Assembly: GCF_900177295.1 (NCBI RefSeq)
Contig: NZ_FWZX01000002.1
Location: 280,124 to 344,123, forward strand
DNA: 64,000 bases
From: Tistlia consotensis USBA 355
GTDB lineage: Bacteria > Pseudomonadota > Alphaproteobacteria > Kiloniellales > DSM-21159
Direction of reading: 5' to 3'
Shown: piece after piece, positions 24,297-32,802 of the stretch
How positions within the stretch are numbered: the first letter of the stretch is position 1
How the letters are laid out: each line of letters begins with the position of its first letter
Notes under the pieces: generated by a model
The model's database searches: none
Told to the model about the DNA's origin: nothing
What the model saw: the letters and a program-made list of their open reading frames with translations, nothing else
Position numbers and translations under genes: made by a program

Positions 24297-25319
24297 ATGA
24301 ACAAGCCGATTCTCGCCGCCGACCGATTCGGCGTCGCTTCCGCCGTTCCCGGGCTCGATCCGGCCGCGATCCTGGAGACCGCCCGCCAGGTCGTGGCGAC
24401 TCAGCGCGACGGTCTCGGAGCCCTGTCGACGGTGCTGGGCGACAGCTTCGTCGAGGCGGTGCGGATCATCGCCGCTGCGCCGGGACACGTCATCGTGACC
24501 GGCATGGGCAAGTCGGGCCACGTCGGCCGCAAGATCGCCGCGACCTTTGCCTCGACCGGCACGCCGTCCTTCTTCGTCCATCCCGGCGAGGCCAGCCACG
24601 GCGACCTCGGCATGATCACCGAGAGCAACGTCCTGCTGGCGATCTCGAACTCGGGCGAGACCAGCGAGCTCTCCGACCTGCTGGTCTATTCCCGGCGCTA
24701 CGGCATCCCGCTGATCGCGATCTCCTCGCGCAGCGACAGCACCCTGGCGCGCCAGGCCGACGCCGCCCTGGTGCTGCCCGCGGTCGACGAGGCCTGCCCC
24801 CTGGGGCTCGCGCCGACCACCTCGACGACCCTGACCATGGTGATCGGCGACGCCCTGGCCGTGGCGCTGCTCGGCCTCAAGGGCTTCACCCGCGACGACT
24901 TCCGCGACCGCCACCCGGGCGGCCGCCTCGGCAACGTGCTGCTGCGCGTCGGCGACATCATGCACCACGGCGCAGCGGTGCCCGTGATCGCGACCGGCTC
25001 GGCCATGGGCCAGGCGCTGATCCGCATGTCGGAGGGCGGCTTCGGCTGCGTCGGCGTGACCGATGCCGAGGGCCGTCTGGTCGGCATCGTCACCGACGGC
25101 GACCTGCGGCGCCACATGAGCGGCGACCTGCTGGCCCAGCCGGTCGAGGCGGTCATGACCCCCGATCCCAAGACCATCGAGGCGACGGCCCTGGCCGCCG
25201 AGGCGCTCAAGGTGATGAACGCCTCCAAGCCGAAGATCAACGCGCTGTTCATCGTCGAGGACGGCCGGCCGGTCGGCTTCCTGCACCTGCACGACTGCCT
25301 GCGCGCCGGCGTCTACTGA
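24297..25319 (+). CDS. kdsD: D-arabinose-5-phosphate isomerase (KdsD/KpsF)
   Basis: A 340-aa protein with a SIS sugar-isomerase domain (about 30-180: VIVTGMGKSGHVGRKIA, FVHPGEASHGDLGM, ISNSGETSE) and two C-terminal CBS repeats (about 205-340: VGIVTDGDLRRHM, GFLHLHDCLRAG). This is the standard KdsD/KpsF/GutQ architecture and length. It converts ribulose-5-phosphate to arabinose-5-phosphate, the precursor of Kdo. It faces away from the O-methyltransferase operon. Kdo here may serve lipopolysaccharide core or a Kdo-linked capsule. No good ribosome-binding site is visible before the ATG. Confidence 0.95.
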   Translation: MNKPILAADRFGVASAVPGLDPAAILETARQVVATQRDGLGALSTVLGDSFVEAVRIIAAAPGHVIVTGMGKSGHVGRKIAATFASTGTPSFFVHPGEASHGDLGMITESNVLLAISNSGETSELSDLLVYSRRYGIPLIAISSRSDSTLARQADAALVLPAVDEACPLGLAPTTSTTLTMVIGDALAVALLGLKGFTRDDFRDRHPGGRLGNVLLRVGDIMHHGAAVPVIATGSAMGQALIRMSEGGFGCVGVTDAEGRLVGIVTDGDLRRHMSGDLLAQPVEAVMTPDPKTIEATALAAEALKVMNASKPKINALFIVEDGRPVGFLHLHDCLRAGVY

Positions 25320-25473
25320 CCCCCGCTCCGCGGCCCCGCCGGCAGGGGCTGGCGCACCTTGACGGCAAGCTTGCCCGCTCTTCGGCACGACCCGGCCACA
25401 ATCATCCGCCATCTTGTAGCTTGGTAGCGGTCCGGCAGGGTTGCCGGGCCGCGGAACCAGCAACGAGGTTCGA

Positions 25474-26439
25474 ATGGTTGTCAGCGAGCAGATCGCGGGA
25501 GGCCGGATCGTCGCGTGGCACCGCGGCGCGTCGCCGCTGGTGCTGCCGCCGCCGATCCAGGAGCGCCTGGAGCGCTGTGTGGCCACGCTGCTGCAGCCGG
25601 GCGGCGAGCCCCCGGTCGACTTCACGGAGCCGGTCGACGAGCCGGCCCTGACCCGGCCGGAGTCGGTGTCCTGGCAGGTCTTCCGCAATCCGGTGTCCCT
25701 GATGATCGGCGGCGTCGCGGCGGTGCTGCTGGAGCTCGCCGAGCCGCGGGTACGCTCCGGCGTCTGGGACCACAGCAGCTTCCGCGCCGATCCGCTCGGC
25801 CGGCTGCAGCGCACGGGCCTCGCCGCGATGGTCACGGTCTACGGGCCGCACAGCAAGGCGGAGGCGATGATCGCCGGGGTGCGCCGGCTGCACGAGCGGG
25901 TGCGCGGCAAGACGCCGTCGGGCCGGGTCTACCGGGCCAGCGAGCCCGAGCTGCTCGACTGGGTCCAGGCGACCGCCTCCTACGGCTTCATCCAGGCCTA
26001 CGACCGCTACGTGCGGCGGCTGTCCGACGAGGCGCGCGACCGTGCCTATGCCGAGGCGTCCGTCGCCGCCCGGCTGTTCGGCGCGACCGGTGCGCCGCGC
26101 AGCGAGGCCGAGCGCGAGATCCTGTTCCGGCGCATGGCCGATGGCCTGGAGGGCTCGCCGATCGTCTTCGAGTTCCTCGACATCATCGGGCGCACGCCGG
26201 TGCTGCCGCGCGGCCTGCGCCCGCTGCAGCCGCTGCTGATCCGCGCCGCCGTTGAGCTGGTGCCGGCGCCGATGCGCCGGACCCTGGGACTCGGCCCGCG
26301 CTACGGCCTGGCCTTCTGGCAGCGCGGCCTGGTGCGCCTCTCGGCCCGGCTCGCCGACCGGGTGCTGCTGCGCGGCCACCCTGCGGTCCAGGCCTGCCGC
26401 CGCCTCGGCCTGCCCGACGACTATCTGCTGCGCGGCTAG
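25474..26439 (+). CDS. MpaB/DUF2236-family protein (oxygenase MpaB-like)
   Basis: A 321-aa soluble protein of the DUF2236 family. Family landmarks are SWQVFRNPVSLMIGGVAAVLL (broken here at residue 20), a VWDHSSFRADPLGRLQRT segment with conserved His and Arg, and a LDWVQATASYGFIQAYDRY stretch. Members include rubber oxygenase Lcp-like heme proteins and MpaB of mycophenolic acid synthesis, a membrane cleavage oxygenase. ATG 25,474 is chosen because GAGG lies 6 nt upstream; an in-frame ATG at 25,441 has none. The upstream gap (25,320-25,473) has the 12-bp palindrome GGCAAGCTTGCC at 25,364-25,375. Function is unknown beyond the family. Confidence 0.82.
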   Translation: MVVSEQIAGGRIVAWHRGASPLVLPPPIQERLERCVATLLQPGGEPPVDFTEPVDEPALTRPESVSWQVFRNPVSLMIGGVAAVLLELAEPRVRSGVWDHSSFRADPLGRLQRTGLAAMVTVYGPHSKAEAMIAGVRRLHERVRGKTPSGRVYRASEPELLDWVQATASYGFIQAYDRYVRRLSDEARDRAYAEASVAARLFGATGAPRSEAEREILFRRMADGLEGSPIVFEFLDIIGRTPVLPRGLRPLQPLLIRAAVELVPAPMRRTLGLGPRYGLAFWQRGLVRLSARLADRVLLRGHPAVQACRRLGLPDDYLLRG

Positions 26440-26468
26440 CCGGACCCCGAAGGGGCCGTCCGCGGGCG

Positions 26469-27395
26469 TCACGCGCGCGCCTGGCCGAGCGCGGCGCGGT
26501 CGCGCGCCGCCTCCGCCATCAGCCAGTCGAGGAAGCGGGCCGCCGCCGGCTTGTCGGTGGCGCGGCTGGCGTAGCAGACGTAGTAGGGCGCACCGAGCGG
26601 CATCGGCCGGTCGAGCGCTACGAACAGCCGGCCGTTGACCAGGTGGTTCGAGATCAGGGTCTGCTGGCCCAGCACGACCCCGCGGCCGTTGGCGGCGGCG
26701 TCGATCGCCAGGGCGTTGAGCGAGAAGCTCAGGCTCGGACCGCGTCCGTCCCGGTAGGGCGCGCCGACCGACTCGAACCACTGCTCCCAGGACGGCGCCT
26801 CACCGAACTGCGGCTTCCAGAAGATGTGGATCAGGGGCAGCGCCAGCAGGTCGGCCGGCTCCAGCCGCTCCTGCGGATCGACGAGCTTCGGGCTGCAGAC
26901 CGGCCGGACCCTGTCGCGGAACATCTCGCGCCGGGCGGCGTGCACCTGGCTCTGCTCGCCGTAGGTGATGCGGAAGTCGATGTTCGAGGCGACGATGTCG
27001 GGCTCGTCGTGGGCGCTTTCGATGCGGATCTTGGCGTCGGGGTCGCTCATCTGCCAGCGGTGCAGCCGCTCGACCAGCCAGTTGCTGACGATCGAGGGGA
27101 CCGCGCTGACCGTGAGGTCGGCGGAGGCGCGGTGCGACTGGACGATGCGCTGGGCCTCCTGGAAGGCGCCGAAGCCGCGGTTCAGCGCGGCGAAGTAGTC
27201 CCGCCCGACCGGCGTCAGGCGGATGCCGCGCCCGGCCTTCTCGACCAGCCTGACCTTGAGCTCTTCCTGCAGGCTGCGCAGTTGCTGGCTGACCGCGCCG
27301 GGCGACACGCCGAGCTCCGTGGCGGCCCGGGCCAGGCTCTCGTGCCGTCCGACCGCTTCGAAGAACAGCAGGGTCCGCAAGGGCGGCAGGCGCAT
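26469..27395 (-). CDS. LysR-type transcriptional regulator (GcvA-like)
   Basis: A 308-aa LysR protein. The N-terminal helix-turn-helix is clear: LRTLLFFEAVGRHESLARA, then ELGVSPGAVSQQLRSLQEEL (about 6-50). The effector-binding domain spans about 95-300 and resembles GcvA-type regulators, with LTVSAVPSIVSNWLVERL and RPVCSPKLV. It is transcribed away from the 2-oxoglutarate oxygenase gene across a 144-bp spacer holding a T-N11-A dyad, the usual layout for LysR regulation of a divergent target. A role in controlling the oxygenase, and by autoregulation itself, is inferred. Confidence 0.93.
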   Translation of the reverse strand: MRLPPLRTLLFFEAVGRHESLARAATELGVSPGAVSQQLRSLQEELKVRLVEKAGRGIRLTPVGRDYFAALNRGFGAFQEAQRIVQSHRASADLTVSAVPSIVSNWLVERLHRWQMSDPDAKIRIESAHDEPDIVASNIDFRITYGEQSQVHAARREMFRDRVRPVCSPKLVDPQERLEPADLLALPLIHIFWKPQFGEAPSWEQWFESVGAPYRDGRGPSLSFSLNALAIDAAANGRGVVLGQQTLISNHLVNGRLFVALDRPMPLGAPYYVCYASRATDKPAAARFLDWLMAEAARDRAALGQARA

Positions 27396-27425
27396 CGGAT
27401 GGCTCCTCGGCGGTCCGGAAAAACA

Positions 27426-27438
27426 TTAGGCGGCCTAA
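27426..27438. promoter_or_regulatory. LysR-type operator (T-N11-A dyad)
   Basis: TTAGG-CGG-CCTAA is a perfect 5-bp dyad with a 3-nt centre and spans exactly T-N11-A, the LysR consensus. It lies 31 bp before the LysR start and 102 bp before the oxygenase start, in the only AT-rich patch of the spacer. Confidence 0.62.
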
Positions 27439-27539
27439 AGTGAGGCTGTCGAGGTCTGCGTTTTCCCGTCGGGGCGGCACCCGTAAGGTCGCGACGTCGG
27501 GCCCCGACCCGAGACGCAGCCGCAACGACGAGGTCCAGG

Positions 27540-28505
27540 ATGTCGCCCTTCACCAGCATCCCCGTCATCGACATCGAAGGGCTCGCCCGGGGCAGCGAGG
27601 CGGCCATCGGCCAAGTCGCCGAGCAGATCCGCGCGGCCTGCACCGACGTCGGCTTCTTCTACATCGTCAACCACGGCATCGAGCCGGCGGTCATCGAGGC
27701 GGCGATGGAGAGCTCCCGGGAGTTCTTCCACCTGCCGCTGGAGGAGAAGCGGAAGGTCGCCGCAGGGGCCAGCCACCGCGGCTACAACGCGCTCGGCAAG
27801 GCCCTGATGGACGGCGCCGAGCTGCCGGACTTCAAGGAGTTCTTCCAGGTCGGGCTCGAGCTGCCGGCCGACGATCCCGACGTGCTGGCGGGCCAGCCCC
27901 TGCGCGGCTCCAACCTCTGGCCGGAGCGGCCGGCGGCCTTCCGCCCGGCGATGTCGCGCTACTACGATGCGATCGGCGAGGTCGGCCGGGTCCTGCTGCG
28001 CGGCGTCGCGGTCAGCCTCGGCCGGCCCGGCGACTTCTTCGACTCGCGCTACGCCAAGCCTCTGCAGCGGACCCAGGTCGTCTACTACCCCCGGCTGACC
28101 GCGGCGGAGGGCCCGGATCGCTTCGGCGTCGCGCCGCATTCCGACTTCGGCTGCATCACGCTGCTCTACCAGGACTCGAGCGGCGGCCTCGAGGTCCAGA
28201 ACCTGACCGGCGACTGGGTCGCCGGGCCGCCGCTGGAGGGCGCGCTGGTGATCAACGTCGGCGACCTGCTGGAGCGCTGGAGCAACCGGCATTTCGTCTC
28301 GACCAAGCATCGCGTGATCAACCGCAGCGGCCACGAGCGCCTGTCGATCGCCACCTTCTTCGACCCGGACTACACGGCGCTCATCGACCCGGCCGAGCTC
28401 TGGACAGACGAGGCGCCGCTGTTCGAGCCGACCACCGCCGGCGATCACATCATGGGCCGGATCCAGCGCTCCTTCGGCTACGGCGCGAAGAAGGCCGAGG
28501 CCTGA
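27540..28505 (+). CDS. 2-oxoglutarate/Fe(II)-dependent oxygenase (isopenicillin-N-synthase family)
   Basis: A 321-aa enzyme with the DIOX_N domain (IPVIDIEGLARG, VGFFYIVNHGI) and the Fe2OG domain. The iron ligands are His200 and Asp202 in HSDFG and His257 in KHRVIN; Arg267 and Ser269 in ERLSI bind 2-oxoglutarate. Family members hydroxylate or desaturate small molecules, or make ethylene. AGGTCCAGG with a GAGG precedes the ATG at 27,540. It is divergent from a LysR gene and followed by an orphan binding protein and, convergently, a Rieske oxygenase, which suggests a small catabolic unit. The substrate cannot be read from the sequence. Confidence 0.92.
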   Translation: MSPFTSIPVIDIEGLARGSEAAIGQVAEQIRAACTDVGFFYIVNHGIEPAVIEAAMESSREFFHLPLEEKRKVAAGASHRGYNALGKALMDGAELPDFKEFFQVGLELPADDPDVLAGQPLRGSNLWPERPAAFRPAMSRYYDAIGEVGRVLLRGVAVSLGRPGDFFDSRYAKPLQRTQVVYYPRLTAAEGPDRFGVAPHSDFGCITLLYQDSSGGLEVQNLTGDWVAGPPLEGALVINVGDLLERWSNRHFVSTKHRVINRSGHERLSIATFFDPDYTALIDPAELWTDEAPLFEPTTAGDHIMGRIQRSFGYGAKKAEA

Positions 28506-28652
28506 GCGGCGCGCGCGAGGCGGAACTCTTTAGCCGTCCTTAGCAGACGCGCGACGTTTCTGCATTTTCCCCGAGCCGGCTGGCGCGCGAAGCTGCCTGC
28601 TTCGGGCTGTGAAGGTCGCGGCGCCGGCCGGCAGCATCAGGGGGAGAGGCAG

Positions 28653-30203
28653 ATGAACCGGAAATTCGAGATGAACCGCCGGCAGGTCCTGGTCGCCGGC
28701 GCGGCCCTGGGGCTGGGCGCGGCCCTGCCGTCGCGCCTCCGCGCCGCGACGCCGAAGCAGGGCGGCCACTTCCGGATCGGCATCGCCGACTTCTCGACCA
28801 GCGATTCGCTGGACCCGACGCTCTACGACACCAAGATGCAGATGAATCTCTGGTGGCAGCTGCGCAACAACCTGATCGAGGTCGGGCCCGGCGGCGTGCT
28901 GGTGCCGGAGCTGGCGCTGTCCTGGGAGCCCTCCACCGACGCCAGGACCTGGACGATCAAGCTGCGCCAGGGCGTCGAGTTCCACGACGGCCGGCCCTTC
29001 ACCGCCGCCGACGCCGTCTACTCGCTGAACCTGCACCGGGCGCCGGACACGACCTCCTCGTCCAAGCCGCTGCTCGCCTCGATCAGCGAGCTCAAGGCGG
29101 TCGGCAGGTACGAGCTCAGGGTCGAGCTGTCCGAACCCAACGTCGACTTCCCGCCGGTGCTCGGCTCGAACGACCTCAACATGGTGCCGGACGGCGAGAA
29201 GGACTTCTCCAAGGGCATCGGCACCGGCGGCTACATCCTGGAGAACTTCGAGCCGGGCCAGCGCTCGCTGGTGAAGCGCAACCCGAACTACTGGAAGGAG
29301 GGGCGTGCCCATTTCGACAGCGTCGAGATGATCGGCATGAGCGACGCCAACGCGCGGATCACGGCGCTGACCACCGGCGACGTCGACGCGATCAACTCGG
29401 TCGACCTGAAGCTCGCCGGCCGGCTCGCCAGCCAGGGCTCGGTGCAGGTGCTGTCGACGCCCAGCAAGTCGCACTACGGCTTCGCCATGCGCATGGACAC
29501 GCCGCCCTTCGACTCCCTGGACATGCGCCTGGCCCTCAAGTACGCGATCGACCGCGAGGCGATCCTGAAGACGGTCGTGCTGGGCTACGGCGCCCTGGGC
29601 AACGACCAGCCGATCAACGGCGCCTATCCCCTGTTCGATCCCTCGACCGAGAAGCGCTCCTACGACCCCGACAAGGCGCGCTTCCACTTCAAGAAGTCGG
29701 GCTACGACGGCGGCCCGATCGCGGTCCACGTCTCCGACACGCCCTTCGCCGGCGCCGTCGACACCGCCCAGCTCTACCTGGAGCACGCCAAGAAGGCCGG
29801 CATCGCCCTGCAGCTGGTCCGGGAGCCGCAGGACGGCTACTGGAGCAACGTCTGGGCTGTGAAGCCCTTCTTCGCGACGCGCTGGAGCGGCCGCCCCTCG
29901 GAGAACATCATGTTCACCACGGCCTACTCGAAGGAGGCGCTGAAGACCGGCTGGAACGAGACGCACATGTCCGACGACCGGCTCGACGAGCTGCTGCGCC
30001 TCGGGCGCCAGGAGCTCGACGCGCAGAAGCGGCGCGAGATCTACGGCGAGCTGCAGAGCATCGTGCACGACCGCGGCGGCTTGGTCGCCCCGGTCTTCGC
30101 GAACTTCGTCGACGGCGCCTCGGCCAAGGTCGGCATGGGCGAGCGCGGCTCCGACTGGGATCTCGACGGCGCCCGCGCCGCCGAGCGCTGGTGGTTCGCC
30201 TGA
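28653..30203 (+). CDS. Family-5 ABC transporter substrate-binding protein, Tat-exported
   Basis: A 516-aa periplasmic peptide/nickel/opine-type binding protein (SBP_bac_5). The N-terminus MNRRQVLVAGAALGLGAAL contains a twin-arginine motif, and cleavage is expected after a residue near 32 (LRAA-TP). Family landmarks are TWTIKLRQGVEFHDGRPF, GTGGYILENFEPGQ, and KYAIDREAILKTVVLGYG. A strong AGGGGGAGAGG lies before the ATG. No permease or ATPase for it is present here, so it must use a transporter encoded elsewhere or be a remnant of a longer operon. It lies after the 2-oxoglutarate oxygenase, 147 bp away, same strand; together they may handle one compound. Confidence 0.92.
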   Translation: MNRKFEMNRRQVLVAGAALGLGAALPSRLRAATPKQGGHFRIGIADFSTSDSLDPTLYDTKMQMNLWWQLRNNLIEVGPGGVLVPELALSWEPSTDARTWTIKLRQGVEFHDGRPFTAADAVYSLNLHRAPDTTSSSKPLLASISELKAVGRYELRVELSEPNVDFPPVLGSNDLNMVPDGEKDFSKGIGTGGYILENFEPGQRSLVKRNPNYWKEGRAHFDSVEMIGMSDANARITALTTGDVDAINSVDLKLAGRLASQGSVQVLSTPSKSHYGFAMRMDTPPFDSLDMRLALKYAIDREAILKTVVLGYGALGNDQPINGAYPLFDPSTEKRSYDPDKARFHFKKSGYDGGPIAVHVSDTPFAGAVDTAQLYLEHAKKAGIALQLVREPQDGYWSNVWAVKPFFATRWSGRPSENIMFTTAYSKEALKTGWNETHMSDDRLDELLRLGRQELDAQKRREIYGELQSIVHDRGGLVAPVFANFVDGASAKVGMGERGSDWDLDGARAAERWWFA

Positions 30204-30231
30204 GCGCTGAGTTGCCCCCTGGGATCTGCTT

Positions 30232-31395
30232 CTAGCCGGCTGCGCGGCCGAGCCGGGCGGCCATGTAGCGGTAGCAGTCCAGCACCGTGCCCTCGTAGTC
30301 GTCGGCGGCCAGGGGGCCGGGCCGGTAGGTCCGGCTGCCGAGGCCCCGGTAGAGCGTCTCCAGCTTGGCCCGGTCCTCGGCGTTGAAGGCCTCGCAGAGC
30401 GCCAGGTAGTCGCGCACGACCGGGGCTTCCGGGTCGTCCGGCACGCCGACGAGGCCCCAGCGCAGCGCGACCTCGCCGACCGCGGTGGGGCGCAGGCAGA
30501 GGTAGAGCGTGAAGTGCGGCGCCACCGACAGCACGAAGGAGGGGAAGACGCAGAGCAGCAGGCTGTAGCGCCGCTCCGCCTCGCTGAGCGAGGGCGGGAA
30601 GGGGCCGCGCTCGGGCCAGGCCGGATCGTAGTGGGACTTGTAGCCGGTGAAGGCCTCGCTCCCCGGGATCTTCTCGCACAGCCGGGTTGGCGTGATCGGG
30701 TGCAGCGTCGTGCGGTGGGTGACGCTGAGGTGGTAGCCCTCCAGGAAGTTCTCGGCCAGGCACTTCCAGTTGGTCGCCCAGCGCTCCTCCCGGCTGAACA
30801 GGTGATGCCGCTCGGTCATCCGGTAGTTCGCGACCAGGGCGTCCATCCCGGCCAGGCGCGGCGCCAGCGGCTCGGCGCGGCCGTCCAGGTTGACGAAGAG
30901 GAAGCCGTTCCAGAGCTCGCTGCGGAAGGTCGGCAGGCCGAGGCAGGCGGGGTCGTAGCCCGGCCGGCCCTTCATCAGCGGCGCGCCGACCAGGGCGCCG
31001 TCCTCGGTCGCGTAGGTCCAGCCGTGATAGCCGCAGGACAGGAACTTCGCCGTTCCGCTGCCCTCGGCGACCAGGTTGCCGCGATGCCGGCAGACGTTCG
31101 AGAAGACCTTCAGCCCGCCTGCGGCGCTCCGCGCCACCAGCAGAGGCTCGCCGCAGAGCTCGGTCGTCAGGTAGTCGCCGGGGCCGGGCAGCTCGCCCTC
31201 GTGGCCGAGGCAGACCCAGTCCCTGGGAAACAGCTCGGTCCGCTCCAGCTCGAGGAACTCCGGGGCGGTGTAGTAGTCGCCGATCATCGCGGTCGCCTGC
31301 CCGGACGGCGCGGCCGCGCGCCGAGCGAGTTCGCCACGGATCCGCGCGACGATCCCGCTCCGGCCGCTGTCCAAGGCGTCGATTCTGCTGTCCAA
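30232..31395 (-). CDS. Rieske non-heme iron oxygenase, alpha subunit
   Basis: A 387-aa aromatic-ring-hydroxylating/choline-monooxygenase type protein. The Rieske cluster is bound by Cys102-x-His104 (CRHRGN) and Cys121-x2-His124 (CGYHGW). The catalytic iron site is ENFLEGYHLSVTH with His222 and His227. A TTG start at 31,393-31,395 is preferred because GGAGGAG sits 5 nt upstream; it places the coding start about 35 residues before the first conserved block. No ferredoxin or reductase gene is adjacent. It is convergent with the binding-protein gene, leaving a 28-bp gap. The substrate is unknown; quaternary amines and aromatic acids are both common in the family. Confidence 0.9.
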   Translation of the reverse strand: MDSRIDALDSGRSGIVARIRGELARRAAAPSGQATAMIGDYYTAPEFLELERTELFPRDWVCLGHEGELPGPGDYLTTELCGEPLLVARSAAGGLKVFSNVCRHRGNLVAEGSGTAKFLSCGYHGWTYATEDGALVGAPLMKGRPGYDPACLGLPTFRSELWNGFLFVNLDGRAEPLAPRLAGMDALVANYRMTERHHLFSREERWATNWKCLAENFLEGYHLSVTHRTTLHPITPTRLCEKIPGSEAFTGYKSHYDPAWPERGPFPPSLSEAERRYSLLLCVFPSFVLSVAPHFTLYLCLRPTAVGEVALRWGLVGVPDDPEAPVVRDYLALCEAFNAEDRAKLETLYRGLGSRTYRPGPLAADDYEGTVLDCYRYMAARLGRAAG

Positions 31396-31477
31396 GGCCG
31401 CTCCTCCGCTGCCGCGAGTATCGGCCGCCTCCGGCGCCCCGGACAATTCAGATCGCCGTCGCGATCGGTTACCCGGG

Positions 31478-32641
31478 CTAATGCGGGGCGTCGCCCTCCG
31501 GCACGGCGCCACCCGGCTGGCGCTGCGCGGCGACCGCCTCGACGGCGCGCCTGAGGTCGGGCATCTGGCGGGTCAGCTCGCGGAAGTCGGGCACCTCGAG
31601 GGCGAGCAGGCGGCAGTCGCGGAGCGCGGTCACGGTCGCCGTCCGGTGCAGGTCGCGCAGCAGCGCGATCTCGCCGAAGAAGTCGCCGGCCTTGAGCCGC
31701 ACCGGCTGCGGCTCGACCTCGACCTCGACCTCGCCCTCCATCAGGAAGAACATCGCGTCGGCCGGGTCGCCCTTGCGCACGATCACCTGGTTGGCCGGCA
31801 CGACCCGCGGCTTGAGGAGGCGCGCGACGGCGGCGATGCGCCCGGCGTCGAGGCCGGCGAACAGCGGCACCCGCGCGACGGTGTGCCAGGTCACCACGAA
31901 GTCGCGCTTCTTCAGCTCCTCGGCGAAGCCGGTCGCCAGGATGCCGGCCGGCACCGCGAACATCGCGATGCCGAGCAGCATGGTGAAGCCGCCGACCAGG
32001 CGACCGAGGGCGGTGACCGGCGTCATGTCGCCGTAGCCGACCGTCGCCATGGTGACGATCGCCCACCAGAGGCTCTGGGGGATCGAGCTGAACACCGTCG
32101 GCTGCGCGCCGCGCTCCAGCAGGTACATCCCGGTCGCGGCGATCACCAGCAGCACGCCGAGCAGCAGCAGGGCGGCGAACAGCGGCCGCGCCTCGCGCCG
32201 GATCACCGCGCCGAGCAGGGAGAGCGCCGGCAGGTAGCGCGCCAGCTTGAGCAGCGAGAGCGCCGCCGCCATCTCGAACCAGCCGTCCGCGACCGGCAGC
32301 ACCAGCGAGGCCACGGCCGGCAGCGCGACCAGCAGGTCGATCAGGCCGCCGAGCGAGCCGAGATAGGCGAGGCGCGCCTGCCAGGGCCGCACCGCCGGAT
32401 TGTCGGCTGCCGCCTCGGGCGCGACCCAGAAACGGACCAGCAGCTCGACGACGAAGAGCGCGAAGGCCGCCTCGACGACCCGGCGGTCGAGCAGCGCCAG
32501 CAGCGGCCCGGTCTCCGGCAGGCTGGCGACCATGGCGCCGCCGACCGCCGCGGCGACCGCCAGCAGGATCACGCCCTTGGTCAGGGCATGGCCGAGCGGC
32601 TGGCTGTCGTGGACCAGCAGGTCGTGGATCTTCCGGCGCAC
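31478..32641 (-). CDS. Cyclic-nucleotide-gated potassium channel (MlotiK1-like)
   Basis: A 387-aa six-helix channel. The selectivity filter is TVGYGD at 200-205 after a pore helix (SLWWAIVTMA). Hydrophobic segments at about 22-40, 55-72, 95-118, 155-178 and 215-238 fit S1-S3, S5 and S6; LLKLARYLPALSLLG (about 130-144) is a weakly charged S4. The C-terminal CNB domain holds GEIALL (323-328) and Arg333, the phosphate-binding cassette that contacts cAMP/cGMP. The size and layout match MlotiK1 of Mesorhizobium. The start is GTG 32,639-32,641, with GGGGGAGAC upstream. Confidence 0.92.
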   Translation of the reverse strand: MRRKIHDLLVHDSQPLGHALTKGVILLAVAAAVGGAMVASLPETGPLLALLDRRVVEAAFALFVVELLVRFWVAPEAAADNPAVRPWQARLAYLGSLGGLIDLLVALPAVASLVLPVADGWFEMAAALSLLKLARYLPALSLLGAVIRREARPLFAALLLLGVLLVIAATGMYLLERGAQPTVFSSIPQSLWWAIVTMATVGYGDMTPVTALGRLVGGFTMLLGIAMFAVPAGILATGFAEELKKRDFVVTWHTVARVPLFAGLDAGRIAAVARLLKPRVVPANQVIVRKGDPADAMFFLMEGEVEVEVEPQPVRLKAGDFFGEIALLRDLHRTATVTALRDCRLLALEVPDFRELTRQMPDLRRAVEAVAAQRQPGGAVPEGDAPH

Positions 32642-32802
32642 CCTGTCTCCCCCGACTCGGCCCCTGAAGTCGCGCGGCAGAGTGTAGTGCGTGCCGCGCC
32701 GCCGCGGGAGAGGGCAGGCGGGCCCGACGCCGGCAGGCTTAACGCGGCGCTAACCACGGCGGCGGCAAGGTCGGGGCCTTCCGGTCCCGACATGAGCCCG
32801 CC

